A DNA stretch of 64,000 nt from an uncultured Clostridia bacterium (GTDB taxonomy: Bacteria; Bacillota; Clostridia; TANB77; CAG-508). Numbering within the stretch: the stretch's first letter is position 1; the number at the start of each line of letters is the position of its first letter. Of the stretch, positions 9,031 to 22,255 are shown piece by piece. Under the pieces are notes generated by a model. That model saw only the letters and a list, made by a program, of their open reading frames with translations. It was not told where the DNA came from and ran no database searches. The position numbers and the translations under genes were made by a program. The stretch covers positions 1 through 64,000 of the forward strand of contig CANRKJ010000005.1 of NCBI GenBank assembly GCA_947631185.1, written 5' to 3'.

Positions 9031-10066
9031 TTATTTTTTCTTTAAATCTTTTGAATAATATATTAAATCAGTACAAGTTAATTCTCCATCTTTTATTTCT
9101 TCTTTATAATTATCTATAAAGAAATTTTTAATTGTTTTCTCATATTTATCAAATCCCTGCTTAACATAGAAAGGAATATTATTCTCTGTTGTTCCTACCA
9201 ACATTCTGTCATATTTCTGTTTATAATTACCACATAATGATTTTAAAAGTGTTTTTGCATAACCTTTATTTCTGTAATTTTCTTTTGTAACTATGTTCTT
9301 TAACTCTAATGTTTTTCTATCAATGTGCAAAATAACTGCAATAGAAATTAGCTCATCTTCTTTTTTTAATGCATATACATCAGAATCGTTCAAATACTTA
9401 TGTATCATGTCTTTTGAAGGATCTGCCTCTAAAAGTAAGTCTATATAATCTTCTTTATTTTCTATTTTTTTAACCTGCATTCTAGGTTCTTTGGGTATCT
9501 CGTAACCATTGGTATTACTGGTTTGTATAGGATTGCGGTTATAATATCTCATCTCCTCACTAAATACACATCCACAATATTTTTGCATATATAATCCGTT
9601 CATCTTTTGCCTCTTCATGGCCTTTCCAAAATCCTACTCGAAAATCTCTGTATAAAAAATTTATTCCAAATTCTTTACTATAATTTTCACATATTTTTTT
9701 TATGTATTCATGATTTTGATATATACTATATAAAAGAGTAGTAGTAACTGTATCATATCCATTTAATTTTGCATATTCAAATGTTTTTCTAAGTCTTACA
9801 GGATAACAATAATTTACACATCTTCCGTTTAAGTCATCAATAGTATTTTTACAAAATTCTTCAAGTCCATATTCATCAATATAAATTGCATTTATTTTTA
9901 TTTTTTCTGCATATTGTTTCAAACAATCTAATCTTTTTTTATATTCAGAATATGGGTGAATATTAGGATTATACCAAAAAAGAGTAGGTTCTATATTTTC
10001 ATTTCTTAAAGTTTGAATACAATACACACTACAAGGTGCACAACAAGTATGCATTAGTAACTTCAT
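9031..10066 (-). CDS. queH: QueH-type epoxyqueuosine reductase fused to a GNAT domain, split by +1 frameshift at CGG
   Basis: QueH (DUF208) reduces epoxyqueuosine to queuosine in tRNA. Visible QueH motifs: MHTCCAPC at the N-terminus, RCVNYCYPVRL mid-protein, the DFRVGFWKG segment and the terminal YCGC. The frame that starts at ATG 10066 (GGAG upstream) stops after GHEEAKDERII, short of YCGC. The overlapping frame supplies GLYMQKYCGCVFSEE. The junction reads GAT GAA CGG ATT; removing the C at 9598 gives AKDEGLYMQKYCGC, the family consensus. The restored frame runs on without a stop through a ~150-residue GNAT domain (NYRNKGYAKTLLKSL motif A, IPFYVKQGF motif B), giving about 344 residues in total. 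The acetyltransferase role of the C-terminal domain is unknown. The gene ends at its own terminator. Confidence 0.82.
9595..9598 (-). other. Recoding site CGGA (expected GGA, Gly) in queH
   Basis: The minus strand reads GAA-CGGA-TTA. A +1 shift over CGG restores E-G-L-Y-M-Q-K-Y-C-G-C. Confidence 0.7.
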
Positions 10067-10109
10067 TTTTATCTCCATTCTTTATTTTTTTGTATATTTA
10101 TTATTTCAA

Positions 10110-11570
10110 CTATATATTATTTCTTTTTTTCTCTATTAGAAAATCTTTTATTTTTATAAAGACTTTTTTATTAATTAAAACACAAATACCAATTCCCAAA
10201 ACAAAAATTGTAAAAAATATGTCTTGATAGCCACCTTCTGAATATATTAGAAAAATTATATTTGCTATTAAAGTTAATATTTGCATTTGTATAATAAGCT
10301 TAATTGTATCTGATTTTTGCCAAATTATAAAAGGAATTAACCACATAAAATACCATGGTTGAAAATTTGTAATTAGAAAAAACAAAAAAGCAACAGTAAA
10401 TCCAAATATTGTTCTATTTTCTTTATAAAATTTTAAATTTTTTGATATTAATAGGAATATACAGTTTATTACATACATTAAGAAAAATAATAACAAAGCA
10501 TAATTTTTTAAACTGCCAACTTCTTCAAAAGATTTTGCAAAATGTTTTAATATTACTAAATATAAACCTTTGGCATACCTTTCTCTTTGTGTTATTAATC
10601 CCATAAAAACATTAATATCTTTCATATAAATCAAATATGGAATACCTACAAAAACCATATAAAGTAATCCAAAACTAATACACTTACATATTTTTGTTTT
10701 TATATCCTTATCTTTATATTTATAAATTATCAAAAGTGGCAATAATAGTATTGGAAAATATTTTATATCTGTAGCCATAGCTAAAGATAACAAAGATAAA
10801 ACTAAATTATTTTTTTTGAGTAATAAAAAAAGCGATAATAATATAAAGAAAACAACAAACATATCATTATGAACATTACTAAGCCCTTCTATTAATATAA
10901 AAGGATTGATTCCGTATAATAAAGGAAATATCTTCTTTTTTGATAACCTATATAATAAATGACAATTCATTATATGTATAAACAAATTAATAAACTTAAA
11001 CAATAATAGTCCAATATTTAATTTTCCAAAAGAAAAAAAAGCAACTATACTACATATAATAGTCCATATTGGTCCATAAACTACTGTTGTATTAGCCCAA
11101 AAATTTTTATATCCTTTTTGCATTAATGTATCTTTTGATATATCTGTATTATTTTCATCAATATAAGATTTCATATCTACATAATATGGATTTTGATGAT
11201 ATTTTGAATTTAACCTTCCAATGCCCAAATAATAATAAATATCTGAACACCAAAATGGTAAAATAAATAAAAATATTATTCCTATAATAAATGTAAAAAT
11301 ATATATTTCTTTTATATCTTTAAAAATTTCTTTTCTTTTTTTTATAATTAAATAATAAAATATTAAAAAAGCTATTAATAGTATTGCATAAACTAAAGCT
11401 TGAAATGTTCTACTTATATTATAAGACAATAAAAATCGAAATTCTAATTCACTATCAACATCTGATGAAAAACCATTATTTATAAAAAAAATTAAAGAAG
11501 GAAGAAGAAAACATATTGAAACAATTATCAAACCTAATTTTAAAAATTTGTAATTATTAGTATTTTTCAT
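10110..11570 (-). CDS. Polytopic GT-C-like mannosyltransferase (MptB/DUF2029-like)
   Basis: A 486-residue integral membrane protein with about 11-12 hydrophobic segments. After TM3 comes an Asp-containing extracytoplasmic loop, WCSDIYYYLGIGRLNSKYHQNPYYV. This resembles the acidic loop (D-x-Y-x-Y...GR...NPY) of GT-C fold polyprenol-phosphomannose-dependent mannosyltransferases such as MptB. Later features are VYGPIW and the helix-flanked NVHNDMFVVFF, also seen in this superfamily. It would transfer a sugar from a polyprenyl-phosphate donor outside the membrane; the acceptor is unknown. AGGAG lies 6 nt before ATG 11570. It follows ruvB by 15 nt on the same strand, so co-transcription is possible, though no functional link is evident. 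Confidence 0.6.
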   Translation of the reverse strand: MKNTNNYKFLKLGLIIVSICFLLPSLIFFINNGFSSDVDSELEFRFLLSYNISRTFQALVYAILLIAFLIFYYLIIKKRKEIFKDIKEIYIFTFIIGIIFLFILPFWCSDIYYYLGIGRLNSKYHQNPYYVDMKSYIDENNTDISKDTLMQKGYKNFWANTTVVYGPIWTIICSIVAFFSFGKLNIGLLLFKFINLFIHIMNCHLLYRLSKKKIFPLLYGINPFILIEGLSNVHNDMFVVFFILLSLFLLLKKNNLVLSLLSLAMATDIKYFPILLLPLLIIYKYKDKDIKTKICKCISFGLLYMVFVGIPYLIYMKDINVFMGLITQRERYAKGLYLVILKHFAKSFEEVGSLKNYALLLFFLMYVINCIFLLISKNLKFYKENRTIFGFTVAFLFFLITNFQPWYFMWLIPFIIWQKSDTIKLIIQMQILTLIANIIFLIYSEGGYQDIFFTIFVLGIGICVLINKKVFIKIKDFLIEKKRNNI

Positions 11571-11585
11571 AATATTCTCCTAAAA

Positions 11586-12587
11586 TTATTTATTAAAATC
11601 TAATCCATAATGCTCATAAGCTAGAGGTGTTACTACTCTACCTCTTGGGGTTCTAGACAAAAAGCCAATTTGCATTAAATAAGGTTCATATACATCTTCT
11701 ATTGTTTCAACTTCCTCATTTACAGAAACAGACAAAGTTTCTAATCCTACTGGTCCACCTTTATATTGGTGTATAATTGTTTCTAAAATTTTTTTATCTG
11801 TATTATCTAAACCTAAATCATCAATCTCTAGTTTGCTTAAAGCAATTTTCGCTATCCTTAAATCTATATCTCCATCTCCTAAAACCATAGCATAATCTCT
11901 AACTCTTTTTAATAATCTGTTTGCAATTCTTGGAGTACCTCTAGATCGTCTGGCAATTTCATATGCTCCTTCATTATCAATAGATATTCCTAATATTGTA
12001 CTTGAACGTTTTACTATAGTGGTTAAATCTTCTGAAGAATATAATTCAAGCCTAGACGTAATTCCAAATCTATCTCTTAATGGTGTAGATAAAGAACCAG
12101 CTTTAGTTGTAGCTCCTATTAAAGTAAATTTAGGCAAATCCAATCTTATAGCTCTTGCACTTGGCCCTTTTCCCAACATGATATCTATACTAAAATCTTC
12201 TAATGCTGGGTATAAAATTTCTTCAACTGTTTTGTTAAGTCTATGAATTTCATCTATAAACAAAACATCATTTTCAGAAAGGTTAGTTAATATTGATGCT
12301 AAATCACCTTGTTTTTCAATTGCTGGGCCAGATGTAATTTTTATCTTTGAGTTCATTTCATTAGCTATAATATTAGAAAGAGTGGTTTTTCCAAGTCCTG
12401 GTGGCCCATAAAGTAAAACATGATCTAATGCTTCACCTCTTTTTTTGGCAGCTTCAATATAAACTTTCATATTTTCTTTTACTTTGGTTTGTCCTATATA
12501 TTCATTTAATGTTTTTGGACGAAGAGAAAGTTCCATAAGTTCTTCTTCTGTATCTTTAATGTTTTTTTCAAATACATTATCTTCCAT
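11586..12587 (-). CDS. ruvB: Holliday junction branch migration helicase RuvB
   Basis: A 333-residue RuvB of normal length. Walker A is [15 protein letters not shown] (~residues 61-75), Walker B/DEIH is FIDEIHRL, sensor 1 is [11 protein letters not shown], the arginine-finger region is LRDRFGI, and the C-terminal winged-helix ends [16 protein letters not shown]. The RuvB hexamer drives branch migration of Holliday junctions with RuvA. RuvA and RuvC are not next to it here. The AGGAG site before ATG 12587 lies inside the last codons of the upstream 81-residue gene, so the two are translationally close. Confidence 0.97.
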   Translation of the reverse strand: MEDNVFEKNIKDTEEELMELSLRPKTLNEYIGQTKVKENMKVYIEAAKKRGEALDHVLLYGPPGLGKTTLSNIIANEMNSKIKITSGPAIEKQGDLASILTNLSENDVLFIDEIHRLNKTVEEILYPALEDFSIDIMLGKGPSARAIRLDLPKFTLIGATTKAGSLSTPLRDRFGITSRLELYSSEDLTTIVKRSSTILGISIDNEGAYEIARRSRGTPRIANRLLKRVRDYAMVLGDGDIDLRIAKIALSKLEIDDLGLDNTDKKILETIIHQYKGGPVGLETLSVSVNEEVETIEDVYEPYLMQIGFLSRTPRGRVVTPLAYEHYGLDFNK

Positions 12588-12589
12588 AA

Positions 12590-12835
12590 TTAAACTCCTG
12601 ATTTATACTCCAAATTTTCCATAAATTCAAATAGCTCTTTTACTCTTTTTAAAGTAATCATAGCTGATTTCTGATGAGGAGATTTTTGCTTTGCTTCAAC
12701 TAATTCATTTTTATAACAATTTTTTCCTAATTTATATATTAAATATTTACAATCCATATAATTATAATAAATTTCAAATCCATTATCTAAATCTTCCCAA
12801 AACATTTCAAATGTATATCCATCTTTTACATCCAT
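12590..12835 (-). CDS. Small conserved-looking hypothetical protein between ligA and ruvB
   Basis: An 81-residue acidic/aromatic protein beginning [20 protein letters not shown], with no signal peptide or motif I recognise. Its stop overlaps the ribosome binding site of ruvB (2-nt gap), and its start is 19 nt after ligA, so the three genes form one operon. The upstream site (AAGAAGGG) is about 12 nt from ATG 12835, rather far, so translation may be weak or coupled to ligA. Function unknown. Confidence 0.65.
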   Translation of the reverse strand: MDVKDGYTFEMFWEDLDNGFEIYYNYMDCKYLIYKLGKNCYKNELVEAKQKSPHQKSAMITLKRVKELFEFMENLEYKSGV

Positions 12836-12854
12836 TAAGCAATATTTCCCTTCT

Positions 12855-15501
<2,647 letters not shown>

Positions 15502-15527
15502 AAAAATCCTCCATCTTTTTATAATTT

Positions 15528-18359
15528 TTATCTACTAGAGATATTAGTATAATTAGATCTAATTGTATTTTTTATTGTGTTTTTTGAATCATCTAATACA
15601 TTTTCTATTTTTGAGTTATCTTCTTCTATTTCTTTTTCATCCTTATCTTCTGATTGTTCATTTTTTTTCTGTAAAATTTCTAATTGTTCTAAAAGATTTT
15701 GCAAACTAGCTAAATCTTTTCCAATCATTTCAAAATCATTCGAATTCAATGATTCTTTCAAATTATTATTAGCTTTTATTATAGAATCTATTAATGCATC
15801 TATATCTTCAGCATCATAAAAATCAAGCTCAATAGAATAATCTGAAAATAAATTAGAAATAGCTTCATCCAAAGTATCACCCATTGCTAAAACATTTCCA
15901 GATGCAACAATTATCTTTTTAAGAGTAGGAATTGCATCAGAATCATTTAACATTACTTGATAAACTTTTTCTACATATAAAAGTGTATTTTCGATTGGAA
16001 CAATTTCCATATCCCTTATCAATTTGGTTCCAGTAGTATTTAAATCTTCAAGTTCTTTTGAAATAACTTCATCCTGATCAATCTGATTATTTACTTGAGA
16101 TATCCCAGCTATACTTGTATTTGAATCAAATTTATATAAAGTTAATTTATTATCTCCATTTTCACATGTTCCAACTAAATAAGCTATCATACTTTGCTTT
16201 CCATATTTATTATATGGAACCATCAATCCCAAAGTATCTGTATTTGAATCTACTGTATTTACTAAAGTAAAATATGGTGAAATTTTTGAATTTTTATTTG
16301 TAGATTCTGTAGATATTTGCCATACATTATCTCCTCTATATAAAACATCTTCACTAGTTCCATGATATAAATTAATCATTTCTGATTGTACATCATATAA
16401 AAGTTTTGGGTATACGAAATGTTCTGCAATATCTTTTGGGATTTCTTCATCATCAGCTACAAAAACACTCGGATATATTTTTTTATATATTTCTATTATC
16501 GGATCTGTATTATCTGTAATATAAAACTTAGTAGTTCCATCATAGCTATCTATCAAAACTTTAACAGAATTTCTTATATAATTTATTTTCTCTCCATTTC
16601 CACAATTTGAAAATTGTGAATATGGATACTCTTTTGATGTAGTATATGCATCTATTACCCACACTAATCTACCTTCATCTGTAACTACCATATATGGGTC
16701 ATCATAAATTAGATCTGGTATTAGAGTTTTTACTCTATCTAAAATATTTCTTTCTGTTATTACTTTACTATCTTTTGATAAATAACTTGAAAAAGCCAAT
16801 TTTATATTATTGTTTCTAATTCCTAAAATTAATCTATCAAAAAATCCTAATTTCAATCCCGCTTTTCCAGAATAAGTATTTTCTTCTTTTTGAGTAGCAG
16901 ATATTAAATAATCATATTCTTTTCCATAGTTTGAATTAACAATTATTTCACTATTAGTTTGTTTTCCAAAATAAATTCTAGGTTCTTTTACAAAACTTGA
17001 ATCATTTTCTTTCAATATTAATGGATATCCATTTTTATCTAATTTTGAAGCAGAACTTAATACTACAGAATAACCATGTGTATATTCATATGTTAAATTA
17101 TTATAAGTTCTATTATGAGTAATAATCTCTTTTGGAGTAAGATATACCAAATTCTTCTTACCATTATTTTCATAATATGCTAGTCTACTATCATTATAAG
17201 AATAATACATACTGTCTTCTTGATTTTGACCTAATGACTGCTGTACAACATCCTTTGTAAACAAAGGTATATTATCTAAAAAATCTCTATTCTGTTGAAC
17301 TTGTTGAGTGGTAATTGTATCATAATCTTCCAAATCTATCTGTTTTATATCTATACCATATGCTTTTTTAGTGTATTCTATATTGTATCCGATATAATCT
17401 TTTTGTTTATCAAATTCGTTAGAGCCCATATAAAAAGAATCCATATATACCATCACTAAAAATAGTCCAACTAAATATATAGGAACAAATAATATAGTTA
17501 TTGCACCTTTTTTAAAATTAGATTTTTTTATACAAAAAACTAATCTTAATGCAGATAAAAATATTATTATACTAAGTATCCTATATCCTATAAATTTTAT
17601 TGTTATATCACTTCTTCCGGCTCCTATTAATTCTGTTTTCTCTGTATCTTTAATATTCATTAAATTCTGAGTTAATATATTTTGTGAATTTGCCCAAATA
17701 TATGATGATAATAAAAATACAATCACTAAACTATTAAAAATTATTTGTTTAATAAATAAACTATTTTTTAAAAGTTTTCTGTCAACACCATCTAAATTAA
17801 TATTAAATGTAATAACATAATACACTGCTATATAAACCAAATTTAGAATCATTATAATAGCACTATAAATTATTACTAATTTTATGAAAGGTAAACTAAA
17901 CATATAATATCCAATATCTTTATTAAATATTGGATCATTTATTCCAAACCATGCAACATTTGAAAACAACATATACTTTTGTGAAAATATATTTTTTGCT
18001 ACAAAACTTGTAATTAATGCAATAATAAACGCACAACTTTTATTTGGGAGCTTTGGCATTTCTATTTTATCATCTTCAAAAAAAGGCTTTACTCCCTTTT
18101 TTATAAACAAATTTGTTATAAAAAACAAAGTAAAAATTATCACAAAATTTATTGCAAATATACTATATTCAATTTTTAAGTTTTTTGAAAAAATATCTAA
18201 GTAATTTTTATCAATTTCCTTTATTGATAAATATTCTCCTCTTAAAGAAATCACGTTTATAAAAATAAATAATACTAATGCAAAAATAACTAACAATATT
18301 CTAAAAGTTGAATTATTTCCTTTTGTTGTTATGCTTTTTTTTGATTTATTTTCTTCCAT
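15528..18359 (-). CDS. UPF0182-family large membrane protein
   Basis: A 943-residue protein with about seven hydrophobic helices in the first ~320 residues, followed by a large, probably extracytoplasmic domain. It carries UPF0182-type segments such as MYYSYNDSRLAYYENNG, LTYEYTHGYSVVLSSASKLD, PRIYFGKQ, PDLIYDDPYMVVTDEGRLVWVIDAYTTS and MVPYNKYGKQSMIAYLVG. The C-terminal ~90 residues are acidic and coiled-coil-like. Members are widespread in Gram-positive bacteria and cyanobacteria; their function is not known. AGGGGG precedes ATG 18359. It starts 9 nt after ftsY ends and is probably co-transcribed. Confidence 0.9.
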   Translation of the reverse strand: MEENKSKKSITTKGNNSTFRILLVIFALVLFIFINVISLRGEYLSIKEIDKNYLDIFSKNLKIEYSIFAINFVIIFTLFFITNLFIKKGVKPFFEDDKIEMPKLPNKSCAFIIALITSFVAKNIFSQKYMLFSNVAWFGINDPIFNKDIGYYMFSLPFIKLVIIYSAIIMILNLVYIAVYYVITFNINLDGVDRKLLKNSLFIKQIIFNSLVIVFLLSSYIWANSQNILTQNLMNIKDTEKTELIGAGRSDITIKFIGYRILSIIIFLSALRLVFCIKKSNFKKGAITILFVPIYLVGLFLVMVYMDSFYMGSNEFDKQKDYIGYNIEYTKKAYGIDIKQIDLEDYDTITTQQVQQNRDFLDNIPLFTKDVVQQSLGQNQEDSMYYSYNDSRLAYYENNGKKNLVYLTPKEIITHNRTYNNLTYEYTHGYSVVLSSASKLDKNGYPLILKENDSSFVKEPRIYFGKQTNSEIIVNSNYGKEYDYLISATQKEENTYSGKAGLKLGFFDRLILGIRNNNIKLAFSSYLSKDSKVITERNILDRVKTLIPDLIYDDPYMVVTDEGRLVWVIDAYTTSKEYPYSQFSNCGNGEKINYIRNSVKVLIDSYDGTTKFYITDNTDPIIEIYKKIYPSVFVADDEEIPKDIAEHFVYPKLLYDVQSEMINLYHGTSEDVLYRGDNVWQISTESTNKNSKISPYFTLVNTVDSNTDTLGLMVPYNKYGKQSMIAYLVGTCENGDNKLTLYKFDSNTSIAGISQVNNQIDQDEVISKELEDLNTTGTKLIRDMEIVPIENTLLYVEKVYQVMLNDSDAIPTLKKIIVASGNVLAMGDTLDEAISNLFSDYSIELDFYDAEDIDALIDSIIKANNNLKESLNSNDFEMIGKDLASLQNLLEQLEILQKKNEQSEDKDEKEIEEDNSKIENVLDDSKNTIKNTIRSNYTNISSR

Positions 18360-18368
18360 ATTTTCCCC

Positions 18369-19274
18369 CTAAATTATTGCATCTAAGAAATCATCTGAAT
18401 TAAACACTTCCATATCATCCATCTGCTCTCCTACACCAATAAATTTTACTGGTATATTATTTTCAGAAACAATTCCTATTACTACTCCACCTTTAGCTGT
18501 ACCATCTAATTTTGTTAAAACAATTCCTGTTATATCAGTAGTCTCTTTAAAAGCCTTTACCTGAAGTATTGCATTTTGACCAGTTTCTGCATCTATAACT
18601 AATAAAACCTCTTTTGAACATTCAGGAAGTTCCTTATCAATTACTTTATTAATTTTAGAAAGTTCATCCATAAGTGGTTTTTTATTATGCAATCTACCAG
18701 CTGTATCACAAATTAAAACATCTGCTCCTAATTCTTTGGTCTTTTTAATTGCCTCAAATACAACTGATGCAGGATCAGAACCTTCTTCTTTTTTTACTAT
18801 TGTAGCATTTGCTCTTTTTGCCCAAATTTCCACTTGCTCAACAGCAGCAGCTCTAAATGTATCTGCAGCAGCTATAACCACTTTTTTTCCTTCTCTAACC
18901 AATCTATTCGCAATTTTTCCTATTGATGTTGTTTTACCTACACCATTTACCCCCACAACTAAAATAACTGATGGATTTGTTTGTAAATTTAAATTTGAAT
19001 TTTCAACATCTAAAATTTCTTTCATTATATTTTTTAAAGCTTTTTTTACACTCTCTTCATCTTCTATTTTTTCTTTTTTTATCTTATCTCTTAATTCATT
19101 TATAATTTTTACTGAAGTATCCATTCCTATATCTGACATAATTAAAACTTCTTCTAGCTCTTCTAGCAATTCTTCATCCACTTTTCTAAATGTACTAAAA
19201 ACATTATTTATTTTTTCACTAAAAGAAGATTTTGTTTTTCCTAATCCTTGCTTTAATTTTTCAAAAAATCCCAT
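18369..19274 (-). CDS. ftsY: Signal recognition particle receptor FtsY
   Basis: A 301-residue SRP GTPase that docks SRP-ribosome complexes at the membrane. It has the N domain followed by G motifs: G1 GVNGVGKTTSIGKIA, the FtsY-type DTFRAAAVEQVEIW, G3 CDTAGRLHNK, G4 LTKLDGTAKGG and the closing FIGVGEQMDDMEVF. The acidic A domain of E. coli FtsY is absent, as in most Firmicutes. AAAGG lies about 10 nt before ATG 19274. The usual smc neighbour is not here; it heads an operon with the UPF0182 gene. Confidence 0.97.
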   Translation of the reverse strand: MGFFEKLKQGLGKTKSSFSEKINNVFSTFRKVDEELLEELEEVLIMSDIGMDTSVKIINELRDKIKKEKIEDEESVKKALKNIMKEILDVENSNLNLQTNPSVILVVGVNGVGKTTSIGKIANRLVREGKKVVIAAADTFRAAAVEQVEIWAKRANATIVKKEEGSDPASVVFEAIKKTKELGADVLICDTAGRLHNKKPLMDELSKINKVIDKELPECSKEVLLVIDAETGQNAILQVKAFKETTDITGIVLTKLDGTAKGGVVIGIVSENNIPVKFIGVGEQMDDMEVFNSDDFLDAII

Positions 19275-19425
19275 GTTAAAACAACCTTTCTTCCACTATT
19301 TATTCTTAAAATATATATCATTAAATGGCTTAAAAATCAATACATTATGCAAAATTTACAATTTATTAAATTATTATTATTTTTTTTTAGAATTATTTAT
19401 ATTATAGAAAATTCGAAGAACTTTC

Positions 19426-19447
19426 ATATAATAGGAAAGGATTACTT
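19426..19447. repeat. 22-nt dispersed repeat, copy 1
   Basis: An exact 22-nt string (core ATAATAGGAAAGGATTACTT) recurs at 24067-24088. Both copies lie in non-coding DNA near 3' ends of minus-strand genes. Confidence 0.6.
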
Positions 19448-19459
19448 AACTATTATATA

Positions 19460-19486
19460 AAAAAACAAAAATGAGTAATTACTCAT
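19460..19486 (-). terminator. Terminator overlapping the clpC stop codon
   Basis: On the minus strand the palindrome ATGAGTAATTACTCAT spans the clpC stop (TAA) and is followed by TTTTTGTTTTTTT. Confidence 0.6.
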
Positions 19487-21914
19487 CTTTGCTTTTTATC
19501 TTAATTAAATTATTTTCTACAAAGCAACTAATATTTTTTACATTAGGATTATCTATTAAGTATTTAGTTAATTCATCTTCAACTAAATTTTTTATAATTT
19601 TTCTAATTGGTCTTGCACCATAATTTTCTTCTTTTATTTCATTAACAATTTTTTCTTCTACATTATTATCAAATACTATATTTATATTTTTTGAAACCAA
19701 TCTTTCTTTTAATTCATTTAGCATAAGTTTTGTAATACTCAAAAATTCATTTTTATTCAACTTATCAAAAACTATTATTTCATCTATTCTGTTTATAAAT
19801 TCTGGCTTAAAATAATTTTTTATTTCATTTTTTACAGATTCCTTAAGTCTTTGTTCATTTTCTGATTCTACACCTGAATCAAATCCTATTTTCTTTTCAG
19901 ATAAAAGAATTTTTGCTCCAATATTCGATGTCATAATTATAATTGTATTTTTAAAGTTTACACCTCTAGATTTACTATCTGTTAATACTCCATCCTCTAA
20001 AATTTGAAGGAGTAAATTTAAAACTTCTATATTCGCTTTTTCTATCTCATCAAATAAAACCACTGAATACGGTCTTTGTCTTATTTTCTCCGTAAGTCCT
20101 CCTGATTCTTCATACCCTACATAACCAGGGGGAGAACCTATTATTTTAGATACTGAATGTGGTTCCATGTATTCTGACATGTCAAGTCTTATTAATGAAT
20201 CTTTATTTTCAAAAACAATCTCGGCTAAAGCTTTACTTAAAGCTGTTTTTCCTACACCAGTTGGACCTAAAAATAAAAAAGAGCCAATAGGTCTTTTTGG
20301 GTCTTTTATTCCTACTCTACTACTTCTTATTGCATTAGCTAAAACTTTAACAGCATAATCTTGACCAATTATCTTCTCATGAAGTCTTTGCTCTAAATTT
20401 TTTAATTTATCAATTTCACTTTCATTTATCTTTTCCACATTTATTCCAGTATTTCTGGATACAACTTCTGCAATTTCATCTTTAGTAATAGTTATTAACA
20501 TCTTAGATAATTTTTCTTTCCAATCTAGTTGCATCTTCTCTAACTTTTCCTGACCTTTAAGTTCTAAATCTCTAAAATTAGCTGCTTTTTCAAAATTTTG
20601 CATATTAACAGCATTCTCTTTTTCTATGTTGTAACTTTCTATTTTCTCTTTCATATCATTAATTTCTTTAGGCTCTTCTAATGCTTTCATTCTAGCTCTA
20701 CTAGATGCTTCATCTATTAAATCTATAGCCTTATCTGGGAAAAATCTATCTGTTAAATATCTATCGCTAAGTTCAATTGCGCTATCGATTGCTTCATCTG
20801 TTATCCTTACATTATGATAGGCTTCATATTTATCCCTAAGCCCTTTTAATAACAATTTCATATTTTCCTTTGACGGCTCTTCAACTAAAATTGGTTGAAA
20901 TCTTCTTTCTAATGCACTATCCTTTTCAATATACTTTCTATATTCAGACATTGTTGTTGCACCTATAAGTTGCATTTCTCCTCTAGCTAAAATTGGTTTT
21001 AAAATATTGGCAGCATCAATTGCACCTTCAGCCGCACCAGCTCCTACAATAGTATGAATTTCATCTATAAAAAGAATTATGTCACCAGCTTTTCTGATTT
21101 CATTTAATATTTTTTTTAATCTTTCTTCAAAGTCTCCTCTATACTTAGCTCCAGCTACGATTGAACTTATCTCTAAACAAACCACTCTTTTTTCTTTTAA
21201 CACTTCTGGAACATCAAGATTTACTATTTTCTGAGCTAATCCTTCCACAACAGCAGTTTTTCCTACACCAGGTTCACCAATTAAACATGGATTATTTTTT
21301 GTTCTTCTTAGTAATACTTCTATAATTCTCTCTGTTTCCTTTTCTCTTCCTATAACAGGATCTAATCTTCCTTCTATTGCTAATCTAGTTAAATCTACTC
21401 CATATTGATTTAAATTTTGAGTTGTTTTATAACTTCCTCTATCATATGATTTTTTATTATTATCCACTCTTTCTTCATCATATTCATTCAATACCTTAGA
21501 TATCTCACTAAAAATCGTATTACCATCTAATCCAAATTCATATAATATTCTAATTCCAATACTATCACTTTCTCTTAATAAACCCACCAATAAATGTTCT
21601 GTTCCTATATAGTCATTACCATACTTCTTTACTTCAACAAAAGCATTTTCTATAACTCTTTTTAGTCTAGGAGTAAATCCTAAATTACTAACTTTTCCAC
21701 CTTTATTTTTACCAAGTATATTTTCAATACTTTCATATATCATATCTGATGTAATATTCTTCTTTATAAAAACTCTTCCAGCGACACCATTTTTTTCTTT
21801 ACTAAGTCCATAAACTAAATGCTCTGTTCCTATATAACTATGTCCAAGTTTAATAGCGATTTGATTAGCATATTCAAACACCTTTTCACTGCTTTTTGTA
21901 AATTTATAAACCAT
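19479..21914 (-). CDS. clpC: ATP-dependent Clp protease ATPase subunit ClpC
   Basis: An 811-residue Hsp100 unfoldase partnering ClpP. It has two Clp_N repeats (starting [20 protein letters not shown] and [13 protein letters not shown]), AAA-1 with Walker [16 protein letters not shown] and [15 protein letters not shown], a UVR/coiled-coil middle domain (~residues 410-470), AAA-2 with [15 protein letters not shown] and DEIEKA, and a C-terminal small domain. The segment IGFDSG upstream of the C-domain is consistent with a ClpP-docking loop. GGAGGATAG precedes ATG 21914. Unlike Bacillus, no ctsR-mcsA-mcsB precede it, so it is apparently transcribed alone. Confidence 0.95.
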   Translation of the reverse strand: MVYKFTKSSEKVFEYANQIAIKLGHSYIGTEHLVYGLSKEKNGVAGRVFIKKNITSDMIYESIENILGKNKGGKVSNLGFTPRLKRVIENAFVEVKKYGNDYIGTEHLLVGLLRESDSIGIRILYEFGLDGNTIFSEISKVLNEYDEERVDNNKKSYDRGSYKTTQNLNQYGVDLTRLAIEGRLDPVIGREKETERIIEVLLRRTKNNPCLIGEPGVGKTAVVEGLAQKIVNLDVPEVLKEKRVVCLEISSIVAGAKYRGDFEERLKKILNEIRKAGDIILFIDEIHTIVGAGAAEGAIDAANILKPILARGEMQLIGATTMSEYRKYIEKDSALERRFQPILVEEPSKENMKLLLKGLRDKYEAYHNVRITDEAIDSAIELSDRYLTDRFFPDKAIDLIDEASSRARMKALEEPKEINDMKEKIESYNIEKENAVNMQNFEKAANFRDLELKGQEKLEKMQLDWKEKLSKMLITITKDEIAEVVSRNTGINVEKINESEIDKLKNLEQRLHEKIIGQDYAVKVLANAIRSSRVGIKDPKRPIGSFLFLGPTGVGKTALSKALAEIVFENKDSLIRLDMSEYMEPHSVSKIIGSPPGYVGYEESGGLTEKIRQRPYSVVLFDEIEKANIEVLNLLLQILEDGVLTDSKSRGVNFKNTIIIMTSNIGAKILLSEKKIGFDSGVESENEQRLKESVKNEIKNYFKPEFINRIDEIIVFDKLNKNEFLSITKLMLNELKERLVSKNINIVFDNNVEEKIVNEIKEENYGARPIRKIIKNLVEDELTKYLIDNPNVKNISCFVENNLIKIKSKDE

Positions 21915-22006
21915 AGCTATCCTCCAATCTTATATAAATTATTAACCAAAAATTTTTATTTTAAACCCATTTCATATCATCACTTATAAAAAATTTATTT
22001 ATCATC

Positions 22007-22035
22007 TTGATTTTATGTAAACTTTGTGGTATAAT
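22007..22035 (+). promoter_or_regulatory. Sigma-A promoter for the structured RNA
   Basis: TTGATT (22007-22012), a 17-nt spacer and a perfect TATAAT (22030-22035) on the plus strand. No plus-strand protein gene follows for over 14 kb. Confidence 0.75.
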
Positions 22036-22237
22036 ATATATAAGTTTAGAAGTAGTAATTTATGTTACCTTTAAACTTACTCTTCTAGCTATTCTATTTT
22101 AGTTACTTCTTTTTAGAGTTACCGTTTTTGGAATTTTATTAAAATTCTAATTGTTAATTTTGTAACGTTTTCTTAAAATTGTAAGTTTCTAATTCCTTTT
22201 AATAGAATAGTTAAATCTATAAAAAAGGAGGATTTTA

Positions 22238-22255
22238 ATGGAAGAGTGTTTTTAA
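22238..22255 (+). CDS. Possible 5-residue leader peptide MEECF
   Basis: AAAAAAGGAGG is followed 6 nt later by ATG GAA GAG TGT TTT TAA, which runs directly into the terminator hairpin. The strong Shine-Dalgarno placed before so short a frame suggests translation or ribosome binding matters for the RNA; it may equally be coincidental. Confidence 0.3.
   Translation: MEECF

Noticed and set aside
18736..19407. 223-codon plus-strand ORF opposite ftsY
   Set aside because: Antisense shadow of the clear FtsY GTPase; Ser/Phe-rich composition is typical of reverse-strand frames.
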